From Anaerolineales bacterium (GTDB taxonomy: Bacteria > Chloroflexota > Anaerolineae > Anaerolineales > E44-bin32), in contig WVZH01000326.1 of NCBI GenBank assembly GCA_011772595.1, positions 228,321-236,456 of the forward strand: a stretch of 8,136 nt of DNA, written 5' to 3'. The position numbers and the translations under genes were made by a program. The notes beneath the pieces were generated by a model that did no database searches, was not told where the DNA came from, and saw only the letters and a list, made by a program, of their open reading frames with translations. Positions 1 through 6,486 of the stretch are shown here, piece by piece; position 1 is the stretch's first letter, and each line of letters opens with the position of its first letter.

Positions 1-49
1 TTGTTAGAAAGCGACTCTCCGTCCCCGGTTACGCGTCCATAGCTTACAT

Positions 50-685
50 CTATCTGATAACACGAATAAATTGGTACATTCCACCCAAACCAAGTATCTC
101 ATGAGTGGGATCATGCCCCCTTGATTTGAATATCGAAACATAATCGTAGGGATAATCCCCAATCAGGAACAATATCTTTTCGATCAACCTCGTTAGCGTG
201 GTCTCCTTAGCTGCAGTTGCATAATCACCAATGCGCACCTCGCCCCCAATCTTACAAACCCGAATCATCTCTTCAACAACTTTCTCAATATCAATGCTGA
301 CGCCGCTCAACGCATTCGTCTCGACGACATAATCGAACGATTCATCAGGGAAGGGAAGGTGATAGAAATCCGCACGCACGTAAAGGCTCGAAGGCACCTT
401 CTTCGTGGCCTGACGCAACATACCTTTAGATGTGTCAATACCTCTACAATCCAAGCCAGCTTTTCGTGCAAGCGCCAATAATGTCCCTGTACCGCAAGCT
501 ATGTCCAAGATTGAACCTGCTTCCAGATCAGACGCCACCCTAGCATGTCCCTTGCTCCCAATCGGAAATAAAAATCGCATAGCCAGGTCATAATAACGGG
601 AAAGGCGATCATAGAGTTTGGGGGTCCAGTCGATCAATGGCGTTCGTCTCTTCATGATAGTTGACGCTTTCTTCTCCGTTTTCAC
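50..685 (-). CDS. Class I SAM-dependent methyltransferase
   Basis: This is a soluble Rossmann-fold methyltransferase of the Methyltransf_11/UbiE-like type, which transfers a methyl group from S-adenosylmethionine; the substrate cannot be read from the sequence. Motif I is clear at residues 59-68 (ILDIACGTGT). The acidic SAM-ribose residue follows as D84 in GIDTSKGML, an AD-F-hydrophobic-PFPDESFD segment lies at 105-118, and the post-III strand is near 142-154 (RVCKIGGEVRIGD). At 211 residues it is a normal length for a one-domain enzyme. The N-terminus has YDRLSRYYD, as in lipid/quinone methyltransferases. The start is unsettled: GTG at 685 has no clear Shine-Dalgarno, while ATG at 655 has AGAAAG about 11 nt upstream. 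It follows a membrane methyltransferase gene closely on the same strand, so the two are probably co-transcribed. Confidence 0.88.
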   Translation of the reverse strand: MKTEKKASTIMKRRTPLIDWTPKLYDRLSRYYDLAMRFLFPIGSKGHARVASDLEAGSILDIACGTGTLLALARKAGLDCRGIDTSKGMLRQATKKVPSSLYVRADFYHLPFPDESFDYVVETNALSGVSIDIEKVVEEMIRVCKIGGEVRIGDYATAAKETTLTRLIEKILFLIGDYPYDYVSIFKSRGHDPTHEILGLGGMYQFIRVIR

Positions 686-699
686 CGATCAATAGGACG

Positions 700-1311
700 T
701 TATGATTTCTTAAATCGAGGAAACCAACCCGGCACGCGCTTTTTGTACGCAGACCAATCCGAACCAAACTCTTTCTCCAGGATCTGTTCCTCCCTCTTGG
801 CGCGCACGACAAGCCCGAACATCCCGACAGCAAAAAGTGTCATCGACCAGGTTCGATAGATAAGCATGCCACCCAATCCCGAAAGTATCACTGCCAAATA
901 CATGGGATGTCTGACATACGCATAGGGTCCGTGTTCTACAAGACGATGATCCGCGTATAGTTTGACACCGAAACCGCTCGATGCACCGAACATGTCACGA
1001 AGCGTGTGCATTCCCCATAGATACAGAACTATGCCGGAGTAGTAGAGCAGCGAGCCGAGGCCAAGTGCTGCCATCCGAACCCAATTTGACAAGTCGACAG
1101 GCAGGGATTTCCAAAACGCAACGCCTGCTCCGAAAAACATTAGGATTCCCAAGGCAATGAATGGCCAATTGAGTGGCCTTCTCGATCCCTCCAAACGTCC
1201 TGCCGGACGTGTAAGACTACGCAAGATGTTGATGATCGCCACCGACAAGGTGAAGAGACCTGCCACGGCGCCAATGATTTGAACGTACATCTCTAGGTCT
1301 TCTAATTCCAT
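700..1311 (-). CDS. Isoprenylcysteine carboxyl methyltransferase / PEMT-type membrane methyltransferase
   Basis: This is an integral membrane methyltransferase of the ICMT/phospholipid methyltransferase superfamily. With the ATG at 1311 it is 203 residues, with about five hydrophobic segments (roughly 9-30, 50-67, 80-100, 137-152 and 155-169). The family signature is at the C-terminal end: an EHGPYAYVRHPMY block at 126-138 containing the conserved His-Pro, then RAKREE at 170-175 (the conserved Glu of the SAM pocket) and the usual tail with W186, Y189 and a GWFPRF ending. Bacterial members methylate small lipophilic or membrane substrates, mostly unknown. A longer reading from a TTG at 1362 has no ribosome-binding site and adds a polar stretch, so I prefer 1311. 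The class I methyltransferase gene lies directly downstream, suggesting the two work on related substrates or are merely co-expressed. Confidence 0.87.
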   Translation of the reverse strand: MELEDLEMYVQIIGAVAGLFTLSVAIINILRSLTRPAGRLEGSRRPLNWPFIALGILMFFGAGVAFWKSLPVDLSNWVRMAALGLGSLLYYSGIVLYLWGMHTLRDMFGASSGFGVKLYADHRLVEHGPYAYVRHPMYLAVILSGLGGMLIYRTWSMTLFAVGMFGLVVRAKREEQILEKEFGSDWSAYKKRVPGWFPRFKKS

Positions 1312-1531
1312 GATCCAGCCTGGAGAATACCTCGATGTTTCAGCGCATACGTGTGACAGCAATATGGATTATCTAATCTTCCACCGCATTCATTCACCTG
1401 TGAGTTCCTTACCGTGTGTTTCCATGAAAGACCCAATCCGCATTTTCGGAATACGTTCTAACCGACTTGCTGGGTCACGAATGCACCGACCTACCCACTT
1501 TTACATTCACCATGGACGATCTAAACAGGCA

Positions 1532-1781
1532 TCATACATCGGTCCGCCCTAGCCTCTCTTGACATACCACCTCGTATCCGAAGCCACTTCTAACAATGGC
1601 CGACCGAGCTGGAGTCGAACTTCGCACGAAAAACGCAGAAGTGCTTGGTTTTTTTCTGGAAAAGAGGATCATCCCCTGGCAAAAGGTATTGCATGAGAGT
1701 GTCATTTACAAACGCGATAGCGAGGAGATGCGCAGCGTTTTCCAGATCCTCATGCGTAAGCCGTATGACACGAGTTGGCAT
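1532..1781 (-). pseudogene. Decayed GNAT acetyltransferase gene (N-terminal part plus C-terminal remnant)
   Basis: The ATG at 1781 has a good Shine-Dalgarno (GGAG at 1788-1791, 6 nt spacing). It opens a reading frame that looks like the start of a GNAT N-acetyltransferase: RVIRLTHEDLENAAHLLAIAF followed by a YLLPGDD segment and a Lys-rich helix. The frame stops at about 1590 after roughly 63 residues, whereas single-domain GNATs are about 150-200 residues and the acetyl-CoA motif (R/Q-x-x-G-x-G/A) is absent. Just downstream, shifted by one base, 1532-1585 encodes GFGYEVVCQERLGRTDV, which resembles the C-terminal GNAT strand (usually FYERFGFEVV). I read this as a gene that lost about 100 internal codons and its frame. 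The C-terminal match is short, so the exact extent is uncertain. The gene starts 31 bp after the HAD stop. Confidence 0.58.
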
Positions 1782-1812
1782 ACTCAACTCCGGGTATTAT
1801 TCCTCGAATTCA

Positions 1813-2484
1813 CTATTCTCCTATCACCTCCCATTCCCGCTCCGTCGCTAATCTCGATAATTCCCGATCCGGATGGACTGCGACAGGATTGGCGACCAAC
1901 TCGAGCATGGCGAGATCGTGGATTGAATCTGCATAAGCATAACTCTTGTCCCACTGAACATCCAATCCATGTGCTTCGATGTATTTGTTTAAGTGGTGCG
2001 CTTTCTCTACACCAATCACGACAGGTGGAATTATGCGACCCGTATATCGACTGTCTGTCACTTCAAGCGCGGTACCAATATAGGCAGAGGCATCGAGATA
2101 GGAGGCGATGCGACTCAATACAGGTATAAACCCTCCCGAAACGAGAATCGGAGTGTGCCCTTTACGCTGGTGCCCTTTCAACCTGTGCACAACTTCTACC
2201 CTCATTGTCGGAACGATGAAATCCTCCACCAACCAATCGAAAACCTTTGAAGCTTCTTCGAGACTTAACCCCTCTACAATCCATGCCAGATTTGCTGTCG
2301 CATGGTAGAGGACGGTTTTTCTTGAGATCAACTTAAATATGGACAAGAGATGCTTTGGAATGTGCGAGACCAGGTACCTAAATACGACGGGCCAGCGCCG
2401 ATTAGAGACGGCATAGCGTAACATGCCGTGCCCCATGCGGGTGGAATAGAGCGTTCCCTCAAGATCAAAAAGAACGATGATCAT
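1813..2484 (-). CDS. HAD superfamily (subclass IB, SerB-like) phosphatase
   Basis: This is a haloacid dehalogenase-superfamily hydrolase of 223 residues, most likely a phosphomonoesterase. Motif I is at residues 6-12 (FDLEGTL), with D7 as the expected nucleophile. Position 9 is Glu where most phosphatases have the second Asp; DxEGT variants are known among HAD-IB proteins. Motif II is LVSGG at 114-118 (S116), motif III is K161 in GVEKAHH, and motif IV is YADSIHDLAML at 184-194 with D186 and D190. A helical cap of about 80 residues sits between motifs I and II, which fits subclass I. The substrate is unknown. The ATG at 2484 has no Shine-Dalgarno but sits 8 nt after a TATAAT, suggesting a leaderless transcript. 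The gene is 73 bp downstream of the two-domain GNAT gene. Confidence 0.87.
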   Translation of the reverse strand: MIIVLFDLEGTLYSTRMGHGMLRYAVSNRRWPVVFRYLVSHIPKHLLSIFKLISRKTVLYHATANLAWIVEGLSLEEASKVFDWLVEDFIVPTMRVEVVHRLKGHQRKGHTPILVSGGFIPVLSRIASYLDASAYIGTALEVTDSRYTGRIIPPVVIGVEKAHHLNKYIEAHGLDVQWDKSYAYADSIHDLAMLELVANPVAVHPDRELSRLATEREWEVIGE

Positions 2485-2492
2485 ATAACCAG

Positions 2493-2498
2493 ATTATA
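2493..2498 (-). promoter_or_regulatory. Candidate -10 box for a leaderless HAD gene mRNA
   Basis: On the minus strand a perfect TATAAT lies 8 nt before the ATG of the HAD gene, with CTGGTTAT between them. A start 6-7 nt after the box would place +1 within one or two bases of the start codon, and there is no Shine-Dalgarno, which is the usual arrangement for leaderless transcripts. No good -35 hexamer is present at 16-18 nt upstream, so the call rests on the -10 box alone. Confidence 0.42.
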
Positions 2499-2557
2499 AG
2501 AAACGAGCCATCAATGCTACATCGAGCCGGGTCATACATTGCGTATTAGACGCGCTG

Positions 2558-3508
2558 TCATTGAATTCCTACAGAAGGACTCTCGATCCTCTTTTCGAAC
2601 TCGTCATATTGCCGGACGCGTCGCATGCCCACGCTTTCATAAAATGCAGTCGCACCTGGATTCGTTGAGGCTACGGTAAGCCCAGCTCTTTGTTGACCTC
2701 TACCCATAAACACGTGGAAGGCATGCAACAATAGCGCTCGGCCAATTCCCATGCCTCTATACTCTTCCCTGACGCCCAGTTGGCGGATCCAACCCTCTTG
2801 GGAATAATCGTAGCACAGGCATGCACCCACGAGGCGCGTCTTCTCTACCGCCAAGAACCACAGCTCTGGTTCGAAAAGATCCTCTCGCATCATGAATTCT
2901 CTCCAATCATCGAACGATTGTGGATCTCTTCCTGGTTCTTCAAATGCTGCCTGAATGAGGGCATGAATCTCATGGACATCCTGCCCGAGTTCGACCGAAC
3001 GAACTTGCATACCATCAGGCCATTCTGGTTGAGGGAGCGATTCGTTCAGATCAGTTTGCATTTGAAAATGATAGCGCACCACCTTGAAGCCGGCCTCTAA
3101 AACCAAAGCTAGTTGCACTTCGTTTCCATGAGCTACGTAGATTTTTACATCAATTCCTTCCGTTCTCTCTCGCTCATGGACGATCTGTCCTGCGCGCAGT
3201 TCACAACGTTCCAGGAGTTCCCGACCCACATCCAGGGATCCCAGGTGAGGATCAAGGTATAGGTCAAAACGAAGCAACGGGCCCCATGGCACAACGGCCG
3301 CGTAGCCCAATAACCGATCCTGTGCCGAGATCGCCAGCCAGGCGTCTTGGGTCAGATTTATTCGCCGCCAATCAAAGTGCAAATCTTCAAGATCCGAATC
3401 CTGGCTTCCGTACTCGTCGACGTCACAACGAACGATCAAGTCAAATACCACCCCCACATCCTCTAGCGTAGGGCGCCGAAACGAGAATTCTCGCGCGTCT
3501 CGTGACAT
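2558..3508 (-). CDS. Tandem-domain GNAT N-acetyltransferase
   Basis: This 316-residue protein carries two GNAT domains in tandem, like mycothiol synthase-type and other double GNATs. The C-terminal domain (about 167-308) is complete: IRQLGVREEYRGMGIGRALL at 241-260 is motif A, with the acetyl-CoA pyrophosphate loop R251-G252-x-G254-x-G256, and N283 with AFYESVG at 288-294 forms motif B. The N-terminal domain (about 8-155) keeps the fold (LLGYAAVVPWG at 66-76, EAGFKVVRY at 138-146), but its motif A position reads DPHLGSLDVGREL at 86-98 and lacks the Q/R-x-x-G-x-G/A pattern, so it probably does not catalyse. The start is supported by GAGGG 7 nt before the ATG. The acceptor substrate cannot be predicted. 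The name mshD is not justified, as no other mycothiol gene is nearby. Confidence 0.85.
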   Translation of the reverse strand: MSRDAREFSFRRPTLEDVGVVFDLIVRCDVDEYGSQDSDLEDLHFDWRRINLTQDAWLAISAQDRLLGYAAVVPWGPLLRFDLYLDPHLGSLDVGRELLERCELRAGQIVHERERTEGIDVKIYVAHGNEVQLALVLEAGFKVVRYHFQMQTDLNESLPQPEWPDGMQVRSVELGQDVHEIHALIQAAFEEPGRDPQSFDDWREFMMREDLFEPELWFLAVEKTRLVGACLCYDYSQEGWIRQLGVREEYRGMGIGRALLLHAFHVFMGRGQQRAGLTVASTNPGATAFYESVGMRRVRQYDEFEKRIESPSVGIQ

Positions 3509-3550
3509 ACGCTGTCCCTCGGGAATTCGATACGGGAAACCAGTTGAAGC

Positions 3551-3603
3551 GCTCGTCGGTAATTGCTATGTTTCAACATTTCCGGCTCACTCCATCGACG
3601 AGT
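3551..3603. repeat. Inverted repeat in the gap upstream of the tandem GNAT gene
   Basis: CTCGTCG at 3552-3558 is matched exactly by CGACGAG at 3596-3602. The stem extends to 9 bp if a G-T wobble is allowed at each end. The intervening 37 nt contain a second small inverted repeat, ATGTTTCAACAT at 3568-3579. The structure lies wholly in the 99-bp gap between the metallopeptidase and tandem GNAT genes. There is no T-run on either side, so it does not look like a factor-independent terminator; an operator or an mRNA structure is possible. Confidence 0.35.
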
Positions 3604-3607
3604 TTAA

Positions 3608-4153
3608 TTATTGGGTAAAGTTGAAAACTTCTGGCTTTGTCTTGATGAAAACCTGATTCGGAGTATGCGGCTCTGCCAGCTCCTGGCAAGGTGCCTGCCC
3701 TAGATTATCACCAAACTCCTCTTCAAGGTGATTCTTTACCTCCCGTTCGAATTCATACGCTTCCGCCTCAAATGGGATCCCCTCCCCGTAGCCACGAAAG
3801 AGGTACGCCCAGAAATATTTGGCGAAAAACCTCAACACACCTTCGCGCTCAAGCTGCTCCACGTGTTTGACTTCATGACCGAGAAGGGCCAGACCTCGGG
3901 GTGAGTGAGGGTCGAACGCATCGACCTTGCGGATATAGATTGAATACCCCAAAGTGATCGCAGCTGTCTCCGTCCCCGCGAACCTTTCACTACTCAGGAA
4001 GCGAGTGATCCGCCCTGCCTCGCGTAATCGAACCCGCGCGACGACGCCGGGATCCATGAACCACTCCGGTCGTGCAAGAAGATTTCTAGCACATGCAGGA
4101 ATACGATCAGGAATTAACATACCCACAACCATCCCTCCAAGAAGAACTACCAT
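3608..4153 (-). CDS. Putative zinc metallopeptidase, HExxH (DUF4157-like)
   Basis: This 181-residue protein has a short hydrophobic N-terminus (residues 1-14) that may act as a membrane anchor. The core holds AAITLGYSIYI at 64-74, then SPRGLALLGHEVKHVEQ at 84-100, which contains HEVKH (H93, E94, H97), the zinc-binding signature. A segment of aromatic helix and IPFEAEAYEFE at 126-136 follows and could supply a third zinc ligand. The order 'ITLG-x-x-IY ... ALL-HE-x-x-H ... IPFE-x-EAY' matches what I recall of DUF4157/eCIS-core-type proteins, several of which are predicted peptidases; activity here is inferred. The C-terminal 40 residues are polar. The first ATG (4153) has GAGGG only 2 nt away, and ATGs at 4132 and 4120 are alternatives. 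The gene starts 9 bp after the amidohydrolase stop and is probably translated from the same mRNA. Confidence 0.72.
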   Translation of the reverse strand: MVVLLGGMVVGMLIPDRIPACARNLLARPEWFMDPGVVARVRLREAGRITRFLSSERFAGTETAAITLGYSIYIRKVDAFDPHSPRGLALLGHEVKHVEQLEREGVLRFFAKYFWAYLFRGYGEGIPFEAEAYEFEREVKNHLEEEFGDNLGQAPCQELAEPHTPNQVFIKTKPEVFNFTQ

Positions 4154-4162
4154 CGCCCTCGA

Positions 4163-5074
4163 TCATACTTCAGCTGCGATGCTTCTTTCCAAACGCCGGG
4201 CATCTTTTCGAATAAACGGATCATCAACGTCAATTGATGTCAGATATGGATAAGCCCGAGGCTTGCGATAGGCATTGCCCCAGACCTCACGCTCCCTGTA
4301 CGCCCTCAATCGATTTAAATCAAACGCAGCAACAAACACGCCTTCAGCTTCTCCGGCTTCGAGGATCTTCATGTCTAAGGATCTTTCCTCCTCATCAAAG
4401 GCCTGACCATCAAAGGCTATAGAATGACCATTGCCTTTAGGGGAGACATAGTTCGCCATAGCAACACCGACCATGTTCTCAAAAGCTCGTGCTTGAAATT
4501 GAGCCTTACGGTTTTGATCGATATCGCATGCATTTGGTGTCAGGATCACTTCCCCCCCACGAAGCATCAGAATGCGAGCCGCCTCCGGGAATTCTCGATC
4601 GAAGCAGATCATCGTGCCCACTCGAACCGTTCCACCTTCGGTTTGAAGATCACCAACTTGGAAGGAATCTCCAGGCGTTAACGCTCTCTCGACATCGAAA
4701 TCGCATGTGTGGACTTTACGATACGTGAAGAGCAATTTTCCATGACGGTTAATAATAGAGACCGCGTTGTAAGGCATATCGGGTCCTATCTCGAGATACG
4801 TCAGTGCAATCGCCATATTCAATTCTTTCGCTAAATTGCGGAAGTGAATGAAGTATGGATGACGCCGATCGATGGCGAGCGAGCGCCACATGTCCATCTG
4901 AGAAGAATCCTCAAAATCACCGAACGTGTATCCGACATTCCATAGCTCAGGAAACAACGCAATGTCCGCGCGCTTCTCTTTCGCCAGGCGGCAAAACGCA
5001 TCACCTTGCTCAAGACTCGCCTGCTGATCCCATCCCAGGGAGGCCATTTGCAGGAGTGCAACATTGAATATCAT
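4163..5074 (-). CDS. Carbon-nitrogen hydrolase (nitrilase superfamily amidohydrolase)
   Basis: This is an intact nitrilase-fold enzyme of 303 residues. The catalytic triad is visible: E43 in LFPELWNVGY, K120 in YRKVHTCDF and the nucleophile C157 in GTMICFDREFPE. The WGNAYRKPRAYPY block near the C-terminus is typical of aliphatic amidase/N-carbamoyl amide hydrolases. Family members cleave C-N bonds of small amides, carbamoyl amino acids or carbamoyl polyamines, releasing ammonia or carbamate in the cytoplasm; I cannot choose among these from sequence alone. The ATG at 5074 has AAGGA about 10 nt upstream. The gene lies 46 bp after the lipoprotein gene and 9 bp before the metallopeptidase gene, so the three probably form a transcription unit. 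Confidence 0.92.
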   Translation of the reverse strand: MIFNVALLQMASLGWDQQASLEQGDAFCRLAKEKRADIALFPELWNVGYTFGDFEDSSQMDMWRSLAIDRRHPYFIHFRNLAKELNMAIALTYLEIGPDMPYNAVSIINRHGKLLFTYRKVHTCDFDVERALTPGDSFQVGDLQTEGGTVRVGTMICFDREFPEAARILMLRGGEVILTPNACDIDQNRKAQFQARAFENMVGVAMANYVSPKGNGHSIAFDGQAFDEEERSLDMKILEAGEAEGVFVAAFDLNRLRAYREREVWGNAYRKPRAYPYLTSIDVDDPFIRKDARRLERSIAAEV

Positions 5075-5120
5075 GCGAATTCCGTCCTTCTTTCAACTTG
5101 GATTGATTCTTCTAACAACC

Positions 5121-6251
5121 TCATTCAAACGGCAGAGGGACCTCTTGAAAATCACCACCGAACACTCGCACCCAAACAGACTCTCCCGGAACAGCCCATC
5201 CGATGAGCTGACTGATTTCTGCCAGCAGCACGCCACCTGTCAGCGTATAGGAATCTCGGTCGAAGAAGTAATAGACTAACGGGGAAGGCCCTCCGAGCAT
5301 TTCCTTGGAAGCTGCTGGTGCTCCGATCAAATGATCCCCGTCCAAATCCCAAAGCAGAAAAGGAATGCTGATGGTGTACCACCATTCCTCTGAGTGCGAT
5401 GGATCTATTGCCAGGTCGGCGGATGCGCTTCCATCGGACTTCGCCCACACAAGACGTGGCTCATCAGGTCCACCCCAATGCGCAAGGATCACCTCGGTGC
5501 TGTCGGGGGACCAGACAGGCCGGTCGGCGATACTTCCTGTTCCGTGCTTATCCACATCGGAAATCTTGATCTCCTCTTCGGTGTCGACACGCACGAGGTA
5601 CAATCCCGGATCAATGTCCAGCTCGTAGCCCGTTTCCCTTGTGTACGCGATAGCCTTGCCGGATGGAGCCACGCTCCAGGTGAAGGTGACATTTTCCGCT
5701 AACACACGGTCCATACCATCCAAGGTGCGCCAGTGCAATTCATACGTACTCTCCGTGGCGAGAATATACGCTATAGCATGCCCATCCGGTGCCCATTGCG
5801 CTTCGACGACGTTGTCCGAATGAATGACCTCCACCGCACTGTTTGTGAGATTTAAGATCGACAAATCACGCACCGAGACGTTCCCAGGACCCGCACCATG
5901 GGAGGTAAATTCCTTGGAGAATAGGATGCGATCAGATTCTCCATTCCAGCCATGATACTCGCCCATAGAGACCGGGAGCGTTCGTTCATAGGGTTCCCCA
6001 TCACCTAACACCCACATACGATCTCCCCTGCAAGAATAACAGGTCCACAGTATCTTGGTCGCAGGAACTGTCGTAGCCGTAGGCAACTCGAGTGTAGCAA
6101 TGTTCGTAGGCTCCGGCATCGCCGAAAGCGTCGCAGCAACTCGCGTCTCCAACTGGCTTTCGTCAACTTGAGGAGATTCAATAGCCCGGCCACAGGCTGT
6201 AAGTGCAATGAAGGTAACAAGCAGCAAAGTGCTCCAAGTCCTACAAGACAT
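5121..6251 (-). CDS. Lipoprotein with PD40/TolB-like beta-propeller repeats
   Basis: A signal peptide of about 19 residues ends in the lipobox LTAC (cysteine 20), so this 376-residue protein should be lipid-anchored outside the cytoplasmic membrane. After the cysteine comes a short linker rich in Ala, Glu, Pro and Thr (about 21-66). The remainder contains beta-propeller repeat cores of the PD40/TolB type: APDGHAIAYI at 154-163, APSGKAIAYT at 195-204 and WSPDSTEVIL at 247-256, with weaker blades at both ends. A CYSC pair occurs at 71-74, just before the first blade. Such proteins are usually extracytoplasmic binding or scaffold modules with no catalytic residues, and the ligand is unknown. The start is well supported by AGGAGG 5 nt before the ATG. 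It may lead a unit with the amidohydrolase and metallopeptidase. Confidence 0.85.
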   Translation of the reverse strand: MSCRTWSTLLLVTFIALTACGRAIESPQVDESQLETRVAATLSAMPEPTNIATLELPTATTVPATKILWTCYSCRGDRMWVLGDGEPYERTLPVSMGEYHGWNGESDRILFSKEFTSHGAGPGNVSVRDLSILNLTNSAVEVIHSDNVVEAQWAPDGHAIAYILATESTYELHWRTLDGMDRVLAENVTFTWSVAPSGKAIAYTRETGYELDIDPGLYLVRVDTEEEIKISDVDKHGTGSIADRPVWSPDSTEVILAHWGGPDEPRLVWAKSDGSASADLAIDPSHSEEWWYTISIPFLLWDLDGDHLIGAPAASKEMLGGPSPLVYYFFDRDSYTLTGGVLLAEISQLIGWAVPGESVWVRVFGGDFQEVPLPFE

Positions 6252-6486
6252 AAAACCCTCCTGATTTTCCTTTCAACCGGGAATGGATGCCTGCAACCAG
6301 GCGATTCGATTGCGCTTCGAATCCTCCGTAAGCGTGTCGCTGATTTTTTGATCTCATGGCCGATGGCCTACTCCATTGTAAGTGCGAATTGTACGCTGGC
6401 GACCTCAGATCCTAGGGAAAGAACCAAGAGTAGCGCATTCATCTCAGCATATACATCCTTCCCATCGATGAGACGAATCCACAAGG

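Noticed and set aside
1363..1531. Possible further gene remnant between the GNAT remnant and the membrane methyltransferase; one frame reads about 38 codons ending near 1400.
   Set aside because: No start with a ribosome site, no recognisable motif, and stops are frequent in all minus-strand frames.
1310..1552. An 80-codon plus-strand open frame in the gap beside the GNAT remnant.
   Set aside because: It would be the only plus-strand gene, overlaps the start of the membrane methyltransferase gene, and its composition shows no domain or membrane pattern.
1596..2129. A 177-codon plus-strand open frame.
   Set aside because: It lies opposite the HAD gene and GNAT remnant, whose minus-strand motifs are clear. 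Its product is low-complexity in character, with no recognisable domain.
6340..6373. GGCC-ATC-GGCC hairpin beside a T6 run (plus strand) in the gap before the lipoprotein gene, as a possible terminator.
   Set aside because: The T run precedes the hairpin on the plus strand, and on the minus strand the hairpin is followed by A residues, so neither strand has the stem-then-T-run order.
6365..6400. Two TACAAT-like -10 boxes upstream of the lipoprotein gene.
   Set aside because: No acceptable -35 hexamer at 16-18 nt from either, and they lie over 100 bp from the start codon.
6005..6484. A minus-strand frame open from the end of the thioesterase gene into the lipoprotein gene, with a single TAG at 6368-6370; its first part would be a 38-residue peptide from a TTG at 6484.
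   Set aside because: No ribosome site and no family resemblance. The second half is out of frame within the well-supported lipoprotein, and an opening of this size with one stop is not rare by chance.
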